Counted from the first letter of the stretch, positions 22,260 through 32,953 are shown. The stretch is DNA of 64,000 nucleotides from Gymnopus androsaceus JB14 (GCA_009733575.1 ML769548.1:85945-149944), one strand, 5' to 3'. A program made the numbers and translations. The notes: a model not told the origin generated them from the letters alone.

Positions 22260-23075
22260 CGGCCTCTCGGAATAAGCGCAAATGAGGCTTTAGAGTGCCT
22301 GCCCAAAATTTGCACGCCCAACTGTATATATATAGTATTAGTATTGATAAGATTAATGGAACCTACAGTTGTAATAAATTTGTAGACATTGATACTATTT
22401 ACAATTGTAATGTAATTTGTATACAATATCTGTGTCCTGGGCTCCCGGCATGGCTTTTGCTCAAGCCAGGGCTTTTCAGGTGGCTGTACACATTCACTGT
22501 ATAAGGAAACAAAGAATAATTTTCTTGACATAGGCTGTATTGAGTATACTGTACATGAAATACATTACCTATGAGGATACAGTTGCAAAATAAAGTGGGA
22601 AGGAAGAAAAAAGGGAATGTGGCATGGAACTTGTGACTGTGGGAATACTTCCAAAATAAGCTAACCTGCATCAGCAAAGTCACAGACAAGGGAAATTTGA
22701 TCCGACAGATTGAGCAAGCTTGGAACTACAATAAAATTGGACTCAAACCGGCCTTTACAGTTGCACAAATACCCTCAAACTGTATGCTAAAAAGCCTCAG
22801 CTCATACAGTGACCTTGCATTGGAAACGTTAGGTCAGAATTCTAACAACCTTGTTTATTTTTGTTTATCTGGACCCGCTGGCAACTCGGCCCAATTGAAA
22901 TATGTATTGATGATAAACACACATAAATGAGGTTGTCACAATCCTGACCTAACGTTTCCAGTGCAAGTCATTGTAGCTTTCAAAAACTCAGGTTGGGCCA
23001 AAAGCCATCCCAGGCCAAAAGTCATGGCCTGGCTTTTCATGGCTTCAGGCCAAGCCAGCACATCACTACTCACTA

Positions 23076-23397
23076 TGGGAAAAAGTAACCGGAAATTATA
23101 TATTTATTCTATGTAATCACACTACCTACAGCTTTGTGTTAGGCCCAGATTACTATAGTACACTCTAGTACATCCCATCTCATCATAGTACACATCTGGA
23201 GTCCCAATTTGGACTATGATCCTCACTATGTTATGCTCATTTTCGCAGAAAAATCACTACTTCGGGAGTTTTACAGAAGTTTAAGCTAACTTTACAGGGT
23301 AAAATATATAAGGTGACCAGGTACCTTTAACCCAAGGCAATACTTCGTTTTGCTGGAGCAATAGCTGCATAAGTGCAATTCCGGTTACTTTTTCCCA
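23076..23397. mobile_element. TA-flanked MITE, TGGGAAAAAGTAACCGG, 322 bp
   Basis: The left TIR TGGGAAAAAGTAACCGGAAA is mirrored by the right end (CCGGTTACTTTTTCCCA), about 20 bp. TA flanks both sides (23074-23075, 23398-23399). It is AT-rich inside with TAGTACA motifs and no coding content. Confidence 0.85.
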
Positions 23398-23935
23398 TAG
23401 CAAGTAGCTGTCCCAATTAAGTATTTTGGTGACAGCCTTCACTGGCTCTGGTCTGATATACTGAACCCTGAGCATGAATGGTCTCTGTAAAGCCAAGTCT
23501 TGTGTGTGCGCGGGACGTGCTTTGAGTGCGGCGGGGTAGAACTCTCGCAGTTCACTTGGTACACAAGTAGAAGGTGGGGGAAAACCAAAACTGTATTTTT
23601 GTAGGTAGCGTCGCCGTATATACCACCAGCTGTACAGTTGGTGGCTTCGGTGTATACCAGTAAATATGCTAATGTAACGAGTCTAGGCGAGACCGAGACT
23701 CTGTCAATGAGTAAGTAAGTGTTCAGGTTTTATGTGCGATATAAGTAATATAAGTAAAGTGTCCGTTTTGTCAAGTCCAAAGGACTTGTCACGCTCATAC
23801 ACGTATAGATGCATATGAGACGCGACAGTCTCAATCACTTCATTGATTACAATACATGGCATAATCACATTTGATGGGGATCCTGGCAATGATGTTTTGT
23901 GACATGCTCCTAGGAACAAACAAAGTCTTCCAAAT
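23398..23935. other. Region without a supported gene
   Basis: No gene. A small hairpin (CCACCAGCTGTACAGTTGGTGG) lies at 23620-23642. Confidence 0.35.
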
Positions 23936-24413
23936 GAAATACTTATTCTTACTGATAAATTACTTTGTAAAGGTTGCGCACTTGGCAAAGCTTTGCAGCA
24001 ATCTTTCTCTTCTTCAAACAAGCAAGCTGAACATGTCTTAGATCTAATACATATGGATTTAAAAGAGTTTCCAACTCTTTTGTATCACAAGTTTCAATAC
24101 ATGATGACAATATTGGATGATTGCTCTTCTTACACTGTTTTGATCAAACTACATCTTAAATCCGAAGCATTTCAAGCCTTTAAGGATTATAAAACTTGGG
24201 CTGAAAAGAAAACTGGTCATTCAATCAAACAGATATGCATAGATTGAGGGGGAGAGTTCTTAAATGAACTCATAGATCAATTTCTTAAATTGGAAGGTAT
24301 TGAGGTACAGAAATCTCAGCCTATCTGAACCTCATGTTCATCAACAAAATGGTCATGCGGAACACATCAATCACATGCTTATGGACAAATCTGAGGCAAT
24401 GTGTTATCATACA

Positions 24414-25633
24414 CATCAGCAAAACCTGTATTTTTGCTGGAGGTCTCCAGAGATCTCTGGAGCTTGACAGCTGTCAAAAAAACTGTCAATTTTCTCCAGA
24501 GAATTCCAGAGGTTAATGATGGACACAAGTCCGGATCCGGAACAGGTACCTGCAGGTATACCCGTGGGAATACCCGCAGGTATTTGACCTGCAGATCCAC
24601 CACAGGTCACAGGTCATCCTTTGGGATATTTTTAATGACCTGCAGGTACCTGTGGATCCGGCATCAATAAAATTTTTACTACTCAAGTGCTGTAAATATT
24701 GAGTAATTTCATTAAAGTTTGACTGATATTAGTACATTCATACCTGATGAAGTTATTAACACTAGTATTTGTTTAATACTAGTCAATAATGACTGTATAT
24801 ATTAGTACTATTAGTCTAGTATTGGTATGTTGTGAATAAAATAGTGCTAGTAAGCTATAATTAACAAGTATAATGGCTGTTTTCTCTACTTATAATATAT
24901 TGATACCAATTCCTGCATCAGTACTAGTTACTCCAGACTAAGTTACAGCTTAAGCATTAGGTACAGCAAACCAGTGGTAATAGCTAGTATTACTAGTTTT
25001 CTACTAGTAAGTGTAATGCTAGGACTAAGTGATGGTGCTTGACACATATAGTAGACTACAGAATATAATTAATGTTACCTTTATAATAATCTTATATGGT
25101 TTTGAAATGCAGGTACCTGTATTTCTGCTTAGTCCAGGTACACACAGGTGAGCCCTGGATCTTTGTATGCTCTCAAACTCCTATACTTATTAATTTGTTA
25201 CTGCTAATACAACACTAGTATAGTACTGACAAAGCTTAGGCTAAATAAGTACAAGTACTGTATCAAAAAGATAGTCATTGTATTACTTCCAGTCCATGCT
25301 ATTTACTACTGATACTTATTACTGGAAGCAATGGCATAAGATTTATTACTAACAAGTACTGAAAACCTAGATTAAATTTTTTCAACAGGTCATACAGGTA
25401 CCTGCAGGTATACCTGCCACGGATCCTGGTTATACCAGACCTGTTTCCCACGGATCCGGGGCAGGTCACAGGTCAGCCCTTTGAGGCCACAGGTACCTGT
25501 CTGGCGGATCCGGGTCAACCCAGATCCAGACTTGTGTCCATCTTTACCAGAGGTCTCTGGAATAGGGTACCTTGCTCCAGAGATGTCCCAAATGAATGGG
25601 TTTTCTCCAGCAAAAATACAGGTTTTGCTGATG
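24414..25633 (+). mobile_element. CATCAGC element in copia integrase, split by a hAT element
   Basis: The left half (24414-24513) and right half (25547-25633 plus one TSD copy) together equal one 'CTCCAGAG' subfamily element. CA flanks both sides (24412-24413, 25634-25635). Removing the element plus one CA restores the copia reading frame across EAMCYHT/CCPESWWEF, which shows the 2-bp target-site duplication directly. Confidence 0.9.
24514..25546. mobile_element. hAT-like element nested in the CATCAGC element, TSD CCAGAGGT, 1,033 bp
   Basis: The left TIR TAATGATGGACACAAGTCCG continuing GATCCGG and the right TIR (reverse complement TAAAGATGGACACAAGTCTG continuing GATCTGG) match at 24 of 27 positions. 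CCAGAGGT is duplicated exactly at 24506-24513 and 25547-25554. Subterminal GCAGGTACCTG and CCCGTGGGAA repeats resemble the element at 20173. The middle is AT-rich with no coding frame, so it is non-autonomous. Confidence 0.92.
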
Positions 25634-26022
25634 CATGCTGTCCTGAGTCCTGGTGGGAATTTTCATATTCTACTGGAATGCACATCTACAACTGCATACC
25701 AATGCATTGATTGAACTGGAAAACCCCAAATAAAATGTTTACTTGGAAGAAACTAGATGTTTCCTACTTTAGGACATTCAGTTCCAGTGCTTACATCATT
25801 TTTGTCCTAAAGGACAATGTAAAAATAAACAATCAGCACATTCCAAAGCTATGGTATTCATTGGATATAATCAAGGAAGCAAAGGATTTTTATTCATGCA
25901 AAGCAACAATACCATTTAAAATGGTGCACAGGCTACCTTCTACAAAACATGGTTTCCACATTGGAAATCTGAATCTGGAGAAGGAAATAAACCCAACAAA
26001 CCTGTTCAGTCTAATCCCTATA

Positions 26023-26731
26023 CTGTACCATTTCGAGCACTTCATTCGGAGGTGTGACCTGTGACCAACCCAATGAATTTAGATTTTGTTTGGGATTGGT
26101 GGGACCTGTGACCAAACGAAATTTTTACAAAAATTCCTTAACAAATTGGGTCAGGCACCCAGAGGGCACCCGCAAAAATCTACTGAAAGATACGCTCGCG
26201 ATCATGGACACATGATCAGGTACTTTGTACTGTGATATTCAACATTGGCTTACTGGTCACTGGAATCACATTCCTATGTGTTGATATCATTTGATTAATG
26301 TCATTCGCTATTTACGTACATGTGATTATAGCTAGGATATCAACTGCTGATGTATATACATACATCACATTGTAGGGACCATTGTCCACATGGACACTTA
26401 CCAATACTGTACCTATTATTAGATTTAGGGTACTGTATAGTTTTACAGACATTTAGTATATAAGCTGTAGTAGTTTACCTATAGTCCCTATTGCTCTGCA
26501 TACTACTGCTTCACTGTCATAACTGACAATACTAAGCTCTCTCACAACTGTTTCATCCCTCAAGCTCTACACTTGGTTAGTAATGTGATTTCACCATTTG
26601 GTCTCACTTGCTGTTCAACAAAATCAAAAAAAAATTCATCGTTGGCCGCTGTGACATGGACAAACTGTGACATTTTGTTTCATTGGGGGCCCCTGTGACC
26701 TGTGACCAACAAAGTGATCAAAATGGTATAG
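26023..26731. mobile_element. TA-flanked MITE, CTGTACCATTT family, split by a solo LTR
   Basis: Left part CTGTACCATTTCGAGCAC (26023-26180) and right part (26621-26731, ending CAAAATGGTATAG) align with the intact 263 bp copy at 15796-16058. TA flanks both sides. It lies in the copia linker region. Confidence 0.85.
26181..26620 (+). mobile_element. Solo copia LTR, TSD AAATC, 440 bp
   Basis: Begins (mutated) TACTGAAAGATACG and ends CTTGCTGTTCAACA. AAATC is duplicated exactly on both sides (26176-26180, 26621-26625), the 5-bp TSD of LTR retrotransposons. It aligns with the LTR at 27063-27532 (shared CTTACCAATACT, CTATTATTA, AGGGTACTGTATAG, ATTTAGTATA, CATACTACTG). The host MITE has an uninterrupted sister at 15796-16058. 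Confidence 0.9.
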
Positions 26732-27062
26732 TAATACATCCAACTCTTCACAACCCTCAGATGGTGCTGCAGATTCACCACCTGATGATTCCAATCCTTT
26801 TGATCTGGATCTAATACTGTTTTCTACTTGAGATGAGAATTTGAATCATCCATCAGATCTGCCTGATGAATTTGATGATGATGGATTGCCCAATGAAGGT
26901 CACCCACCTCATCAACCACCTTGAAGTCCATCTCATATGCCACCTCCACAGGATAATAATCATCCTTCCTCACCTCCATGTCCTGATCCTTTCAGTTACA
27001 GACCAGAGGATGTTATGGAATGGAAATGGCAAAACCCTGTAAGGATATGTAAAGCTCCTACC

Positions 27063-27532
27063 TGTTGAACAGCATGTAAGTCTAAATGGTGAAGCCACAA
27101 TACTAATCTGAGTGTATAAGAGGATTGAAGAGAAGAGTTAGATTGTCCTGTACATCTGTGAGACAGTAGTATGTAGAACAATAGAGGCTGTAGGTAGAAT
27201 AACTACAGCTTATAAGTATACTAAATATCTGATGAACTATACAGTACCCTAGATGTAATAATAGGCATAGTATTGGTAAGCATACATGTGTATGATAGTC
27301 CTTACAGTATGATATATGTATAGACAGTCTGTTGTGTGCAGAATGGTAAGACACACCACTACAATCATAAGAGAGTAACTAGCGAATAGCATAACTAGAG
27401 CAAGTAAAGTAATGAATCAGCATATGTAGTAGCATTGCTGTATACAAGACATAAGTAATATATGATTGGTGTTTCAAGGAGTGGTACAATCAACATGTGA
27501 TAAACACTATGATCTAAGTGATCCTTTCAACA
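27063..27532 (-). mobile_element. 3' LTR of a copia retrotransposon
   Basis: On the minus strand it starts TGTTGAAAGGATCAC and ends TGTTCAACA, with the typical TG...CA ends. A polypurine tract GAGGGGGAG (27533-27541) directly precedes it, after the pol stop codon. It belongs to the same family as the solo LTR at 26181. Confidence 0.88.
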
Positions 27533-27574
27533 CTCCCCCTCACTAAGATCAATGTATCAGCAATAGAGTTTGGT

Positions 27575-27943
27575 TTAACAACTTGAAATGGCTTGGCTGT
27601 TTACAGACTTTGCAGCATGGTCTAGGAGAGTTCCGGGATCGGCAGATCCAGATTCAGCGGAGCTGAGTTTTTGGAATGGCTTGTTTTCTTCGAAATGAAT
27701 TCCAAGAAGATCCTTGAACTTTGAGAATTTGATAACTGCGAGATTCTTTGTGAGAATATCAGCAATGTTATCTTCTGTGCAAACATAGAAAAGTTTGACT
27801 TCTCCCAATTCAACTCTTTCCCTTATGTAATGGAAGTGTATATCAATGTGTTTGGTTCTTCTCTCTTGAATAGGATTTGATGCAAGAAAAATAGAACCTT
27901 GATTATTGCCAAGTAAAGATTGAATAGAGATTCTGATTTCACT
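27575..27943 (-). pseudogene. Copia RNase H / pol C-terminus, 5' truncated
   Basis: Minus-strand reading: EIRISIQSLLGNNQGSIFLA, SNPIQERRTKHIDIHFHYIR, ERVELGEVKLFYVCTEDNIA, DILTKNLAVIKFSKFKDLLG. This is the classic end of copia RNase H (TKHIDIxxHxIRE, TxxNIADIxTK). It is followed by a stop, a polypurine tract and the 3' LTR. The upstream part of pol is missing: the frame is cut at 27943 by a fragment of a CATCAGC element. Confidence 0.88.
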
Positions 27944-28037
27944 GAGATCTCCAGAGGTCTCTGGAATAGGGTACCTTGCTCCAGAGATGTCCCAAATGAA
28001 TGGGTTTTCTCCAGAAAAAATACAGGTTTTGCTGATG
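27944..28037 (+). mobile_element. Truncated CATCAGC element ('CTCCAGAG' subfamily, right half)
   Basis: Only the last 94 bp (GAGATCTCCAGAGGTCTCTG to GGTTTTGCTGATG) are present, joined directly to copia RNase H sequence. Either the left half was deleted together with upstream pol, or the copy inserted truncated. Confidence 0.8.
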
Positions 28038-28462
28038 TATTGGGGGCTTGCACTGACAGAAACTGCTGGGCAGATATGTCTACTTTGAGCAGTGGGTTGG
28101 TAATGGGCAGAGTAGCATAGTTATAATAATAACTAGAGTGTTTGGTGGTTTACTTAGTGGAATCAAGATCAATGTTGCATTGTCGGTGATAAAGAAATAG
28201 AATTATTAGAGAGGAGAGAGAGCTGGAGATTTAAGAGACAAGAGACTGAGAGAGAGAGAGAGACTGAACAAGAGAAGAAAACCAATATAATTGCAAAATA
28301 ACTGATCTGGGGACCTTACAAACAAGATCCCCAGCTTATGCAGGCTGCCAAGCACTAATTAATGTAGCTAAAAGGGTTTTGTCAACCAGTGTATGTGTAG
28401 TTGCATAGTAAAATAAGCTGCATTACTGGCGCATTTGACTAGGTTGCAGCTTGTGCAGTACT
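28038..28462. other. Region without a gene
   Basis: Contains a GA-rich microsatellite-like tract (28203-28265). Nothing else recognised. Confidence 0.4.
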
Positions 28463-28493
28463 CATCAGCAAAAATATTCTGGGCCTGAGACAG

Positions 28494-29426
28494 AATCATT
28501 CTATTTGGCAACTCCCTTGTTGCGCAACAACCCCCTGAGCATAACAACCCACCTCAATTACCGGGTTTAGCAGGGTTGTCACTTGGTGAAGTTCCGGATC
28601 TTACGGAATTGTTGTGACATGGTACTTAATATTATATATATGCATTATCATGTTGCGTGTATTAGTGCTGAAGGCGCCTGAGAGCTTTTTCAATTGCAAG
28701 CATTGGGAAAAACATGCGTGAATGATGAGCAATTGCCGCGGTGCACATGTCATTGTATATATGTTTTGACATCTTTTCAACTGCCACTCAGGCATGACTA
28801 TAGGCAAGCATAAAAGAAATCTGGACAGAGTGCTCTAGTCATTTTTTATTCTCCTCTTGTAAGTACTGTAAATTTGGCCACCTTGGCAGCTGATCAGAGC
28901 CGATTGGCTTGGAGGTATGGTACAGTATGTGGCCCGGATCAAGAAATGATCTTGATCTTGTGGCACCACACATGTAATCTCCAGTATGCATGTGTGTGCT
29001 TGTATACACTGATATAGTCATCAGCAAAACATGTATGATGCAGCCAGTTCTTGCAAGGTGCTGGACAGTGGCTCCAGAGCCCCAGCGCTCTAGGACACAG
29101 ATGGAATGGCCAGCGCTGGCCAGAGCTCACAGAGGCTTCAAAATTGCCTTATCAGGAAATTAAAAAGCAATATTGTACAAGTTTATATTTTTGACAGCAC
29201 TGGCAAGCACTGGGGGCTCTGGAGCACTTGGAATTTTATGGACTGCTGTCAAAATTAAGATGCAAGATACATGTTTTGCTGATGCCTGTAAAATTCTGCG
29301 ACATGTTCCGGATGTGGTTCAGACTGCGCCATTAGGAGCAGCAGGGTTGCCAGATAGGCAATTGATCTCAGGGGGTTATTGGAGGGTTGTTGTGCAACAA
29401 TGGGGTTGCCAAATAGAATAATCCCC
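28494..29426. mobile_element. Element with 8-bp TSD TGAGACAG, 933 bp
   Basis: TGAGACAG occurs exactly at 28486-28493 and 29427-29434. Inside, the left AATCATTCTATTTGGCAACTC and the right (reverse complement) GGGGATTATTCTATTTGGCA form TIRs followed by TTGTTG(C)GCAACAACCC on both arms. The TSD length suggests a hAT-like or other 8-bp-target family. Left-end bases appear to have been lost. Confidence 0.75.
29019..29284. mobile_element. CATCAGC element, CATGTATGATGC subfamily, 266 bp
   Basis: Starts CATCAGCAAAACATGTATGA and ends GATACATGTTTTGCTGATG. The interior (CCAGTTC, AGCGCTGGCCAGAGCT, AGGAAATTAAAAA) matches the degenerate copy at 12192. The flanks (GT, CC) show no TSD. Confidence 0.8.
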
Positions 29427-29886
29427 TGAGACAGCCTATATAGCCTAAGCTTCCCAGGATACAGGGGGGCTAGACTTAGGCAGCCTAAGCTTCCTAGATT
29501 ACTCAGGCTACCTCAGGCTACTTGAGGTTTTCCCAATGCTCCTCCAGGTTCCTCCAGGTTTTCTCAGGTTTTCTCAGGAATCTCAGGCTCCGTCAGGTTT
29601 TCTCAGATCTGCTTAGGGAGCTCAGGTCACTTCAGATTGTTCTAAGTCTATCCCCTAATTCCTAGGACAACCTAGGTAGCCTAGGTATCTTTAAGTTACC
29701 TTGAGGTTGTCCTCAGGTCATCCTTGGCCTAGACACTTCTTCCTGATGCTGTGCGAGTTGTCTCTCAAAAAGGGAGGATACAACATGTTGTCCAAGATGG
29801 TCAACTTATTGTACTATCATAACAAAATAGGTAATAAGGATATCAGTAGAAAAGGGAGTACTCGTTCATTGTGTCCTGCATAAATG

Positions 29887-30061
29887 CATCAGCAAAACCT
29901 GTGAGATGCCATAGCAAGGCCCCCCTCTGTCCAGAGCTGTACAGCAGCTGATGGGAAGTGATGGGAAGTGATATAGATCAGCTGCTGTGCAGCTCTGCAC
30001 AGAAGTGACAGAACTGGACAGAGGGGGACCTTGCTATGGCATCTCACAGGTTTTGCTGATG
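29887..30061. mobile_element. CATCAGC foldback element, near-perfect palindrome, 175 bp
   Basis: The arms CATCAGCAAAACCTGTGAGA, TGCCATAGCAAGGxCCCCCT, CTGTCCAG are mirrored on the right side. The centre carries AGCTGATGGGAAGTGATGGG. TG flanks both sides. Confidence 0.9.
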
Positions 30062-30239
30062 TGTGTCGTAATAATATCAGAGAGATTAGAAAGGGGAGAG
30101 ATAGGGTACGTAGTCAAATGACATGGGCTTGGTATAAGGGAGTCGTGGGTCCAAATGAAAGGAAAAAGGTAGCAATGACTATGATTGAAGGGCATGAGAT
30201 CATAGGTCTGAATAGATGGAAAACAAGTCAACAAGATAT

Positions 30240-31094
30240 CTGGATAGGCTGTGGTTAGTAACGGCTGCAGTGTTCAATTTGAGAATTACAGTGACACATC
30301 TGAAGGTGTTACATGAGGAGGAATGGAATATCTGGAATGGCTCTTCTATTATGCAGTCGCATATGGAGTCTGGTTCACCTCGGTCTATACAGCTCGATCA
30401 GTTGGGGCTCGGGTACTACCTCGCAAGCTTTGATCTCTTCCTTACTTGGCTTCAACAAGACTTGCACCCATTTGACATTCGAAATCTGCAACTATTGCGA
30501 ATTGGGATTTCCCACAATCTTCAATCATGGTGTGGTACCTTGGCAGAAATCTGAGAGAATTGGAACTGCTGGCTGAAAGCCTTGATTTGCGTCTCTAGCT
30601 CTACTTCAAATTCTGATATCAATATTTTTCTTGTCCCAGCTGACTTTCTTGAATGCGTACCCAACTTGCACAGGTTAACATTACATATCACACTGAAACA
30701 CTGCATTCGCCATACTGAACCACTCTTCAAGACTCTCCCAAGCCCAGATGGACCTAGGTTTTCTCTGCAATATTTGACTATCAACTTCATGCTCTATTCC
30801 GCAGGTACAGCTCATGTTCATCAGACTCTTTGCAAACAATGGGCTGTGCTGGACACAACACTCGAAAGGCCCGAGTTTCCTCTACTCAAAATGGTGCATA
30901 TCCATCTAATCGAGGCTGAACACTCCTCCACAATCACTGATGAATACAGAGAGTTATACCAGAAAAGATTTTCTTCTCTGGAGGGAGCAGGAAAGCTGAT
31001 GGTGTCCGAATTGAAGATAGCTGACACAACAGGGTTGAGGGTTCCCTTTTCAGCCCTGGGAGGGTTTGGTAGGAATTCACTGATGAACGAGTGA
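30240..31094 (+). pseudogene. F-box/LRR-type gene remnant (copy 1)
   Basis: Recognisable blocks: PRSIQLDQLGLGYYLASFDL, FLTWLQQDLHPFDIRNLQLL, then in another frame VWYLGRNLRELELLAESLD, then DFLECVPNLHRLTLHITLK and RFSLQYLTINFMLYSAGT, and KRFSSLEGAGKLMVSELKIA. The same blocks occur in 39090-40076 (minus) and 62410-63704 (minus), so this is a family. Frame changes near 30525 and a missing N-terminal F-box suggest a truncated, decayed copy; a 49-nt intron (donor after GATTTGC at about 30593) would join two of the blocks. Function is inferred only from the family pattern. Confidence 0.6.
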
Positions 31095-31419
31095 TGCGCA
31101 AGTTGCGCAATACGCGCCACTCCAAACTGTCAGGTCTTCTCTTCATTTACCTACATTCCTTTTCTGTTGGACCCTGACTTAAGACATTTACCCTTCCCCA
31201 TATTCAGTCCTTAGAATCCTTAAGTTCTTGCTTAAGTTATAGTATTATACAATAGCCATTCTTTAGTCCAGACCCTATGCTACTATTTAGACTAAAGCCT
31301 GTACCCTGAATAGGGTAACTTTTTTCCCTGTATACACCACTTAGTCTTGTCATCCAAGACCAAGTTCAGTTGGACCCTCACTGGTGGCAGTGGAAATCCA
31401 AACTTTCCCCTTAGTGTTA
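31095..31419. other. Region downstream of the F-box remnant
   Basis: AT-rich, with nothing recognised. Confidence 0.3.
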
Positions 31420-32091
31420 CATCAGCAAAACCTGGGAGATGGTCATAGCAGCCATAGCAAGCCATAGCGGGTCATAGCAGCCATAGTCCTGCACAGAACT
31501 ATGAACTGCTATGGGTTCCTATGGCTTGCTATGAGTTTCTCCAGGATCACAAAGCTGTCAACCCATTCCGGCATCAGTGTCGCTGCTTGACAGCTGTCAG
31601 TTTCTCCCGCCAACACTATATAATGCATCGTCATAACTGGGACTTCAACGAGCTCTGTTTCTTTCCCCCCAAGTCAATCCTGAGCCACTTTGATTTGGCC
31701 TATGGTATGTAGTTGCATTCAAGCAATGTCTCGTCACCACCTATGATATAGTATACTAGTTTTATTACAGATATGTAGTTATATTAGTAGTTCTACTAGT
31801 TTCGCTCTTCCTACTATGACTACAGCAATATAATATGATTTTATAATTATTTTCATCCATTTTTGGTCTCGCGAAGTGCAACGAAGCAATTCAAAAGATT
31901 AATATATTTTATTGAATAGAGCCATTCCACAATCAAATGCCTTGAAATCGGTGCATTCCATAGCAACCCATAGCAGTCCATAGCAATCCATAGTTCTGGA
32001 CAGATGGGTACCTTGCTATGGCTGCTATGGCTGCTATGAGTGCTGCACAGAACTGTCCAGTTCTGTGCAGCACACCCAGGTTTTGCTGATG
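31420..32091. mobile_element. Large CATCAGC foldback element, 672 bp
   Basis: Starts CATCAGCAAAACCTGGGAGA and ends CACACCCAGGTTTTGCTGATG (read in two parts). TA flanks both sides. The arms are built of CATAGCAGCCATAGCAAGCC repeats and their complement. The unique middle (TGACAGCTGTCAG, CAACACTATA, AAGTTCAACTT-like) is related to the middle of the 56043 element in reverse orientation, so these two form one subfamily. Confidence 0.88.
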
Positions 32092-32109
32092 TAACATGCC
32101 CTGTCACTC

Positions 32110-32870
32110 CATCGTTGATGTGTTTGGAGTAAGTATTATCAAAGTAAGTAAGTAGGTAAGTAAATAAGGAAGGCAAGGTACACTGTAGTAGAGTATGAAC
32201 ATAAAGACACAAAGACACAGACAAAACCGACTCGACTGGACTCAGAGGCTGGGCTAAACCGTATATATGATCACAGGAAGCTGCCAAGTTTGCCATATCA
32301 AAGCACTCCTCGAATCCCTCCTAAACCCGGATAAACTCGGTTTTATCTGCGGTTTGACCCTAAAAATCAGATGGAATGACAATGATGTAGAAACGACTCA
32401 TTGGATTGCGCTGGATACCAAACTTGAAAAGCCCCAGTTTTCTCTACTCGAAACGGTGCATATTTGTCTAGTGTTCACGGGTGGACACAGATTCTTTAAC
32501 GATGTTAGAGTGTCATTTCATAGAACGCTTTTTATTTGAAGGAAAGCTGATGGTGTATGTTGAATATATAGCTGACACGACAAGGAGACCATTTCCATAT
32601 ACTTGATGACGATGTTTCATTTCTTCGAACAACTTGAAAAGTCATATTTTCCCCTTAAAAAACGAAGGACAAGTGACAGAAGAGAGAGAGAGGCGTCGAA
32701 TCTAATATTTCAAGCATTGTGTTGAATCCGAAACCCGAAAATTAATTTCCTATGAATTAGCCCCAGCCTGAGTACAGGAATTATTGAAGTAGATAAGGAA
32801 GATAAGTAAGGTACATTGTAGTAAAGTATAGACACAGAGACACAGAGACATGGTCATAACCGACTCGAGT
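32110..32870 (+). repeat. Direct repeat of about 110 bp flanking an F-box fragment
   Basis: 32138-32250 and 32785-32870 share AAGTA(A)GTAAG, GGTACA(C/T)TGTAGTA, GTATGAACATAAAGACAC-like and CCGACTCGA in the same order. Between them, 32330-32610 is a fragment of the F-box family C-terminus (THWIALDTKLEKPQFSLLET and EGKLMV...IADTT in shifted frames). Confidence 0.55.
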
Positions 32871-32953
32871 CGAACCAGACGGGTTGAAGGTGAGGAGAGA
32901 GAAGAGAATCCTCAGTCTCCGGCCGCGGTAGATTTGACCGTTGGAGAGTCTTT

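Larger units (their letters stand above)
21769..23068. mobile_element. Probable hAT-like element with TAGTGATGTGC ends, 1.3 kb
   Basis: The left end TAGTGATGTGCCAGCCCAGC is mirrored by the right end (reverse complement TAGTGATGTGCTGGCTTGGC). GGCCxxxxGCC(A/T)GGCTT motifs are repeated inside. The ends resemble hAT termini, but the flanks (GCTGTCCC and CTCACTAT) do not match, so the TSD is lost or the limits are wrong. A start-like CATCAGCAAAGTCACAG at 22670 suggests another insertion inside. Confidence 0.55.
23936..27062 (+). pseudogene. Ty1/copia pol remnant (pre-integrase, integrase, linker), heavily interrupted
   Basis: Pol normally encodes protease, integrase and reverse transcriptase. Recognisable parts in order: the pre-integrase end CKGCALGKALQQSFSSS (about 23965); the integrase core DLIHMDLKEF, ILDDCSSYTVLIKLH, GHSIKQICID (24020-24250); SEAMCYHT (24388-24413), which continues after the 24414-25633 insertion as CCPESWWEFSYSTGMHIYNC and KTPNKMFTWKKLDVSYFRTF (25636-25800); and a Pro/Asp-rich linker (26740-27060). 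Stops (for example after QICID) make it inactive. It is interrupted by a foldback element carrying a hAT element, and by a MITE carrying a solo LTR. Confidence 0.85.
28463..29748. mobile_element. Composite CATCAGC foldback element, 1,286 bp with two nested insertions
   Basis: Begins CATCAGCAAAAATATTCTGG and ends TTCTTCCTGATG. CT flanks both sides (28461-28462, 29749-29750). The right half holds a CTCAGGCTAC-type tandem array like that in the 18735 element. Most of the remainder is an inserted element (28494-29426) that itself contains another CATCAGC element (29019-29284). Confidence 0.75.

Noticed and set aside
21769..23068. hAT element with 8-bp TSD at TAGTGATGTGC ends
   Set aside because: Ends match as TIRs, but the flanks GCTGTCCC and CTCACTAT do not agree, so the TSD claim is dropped.
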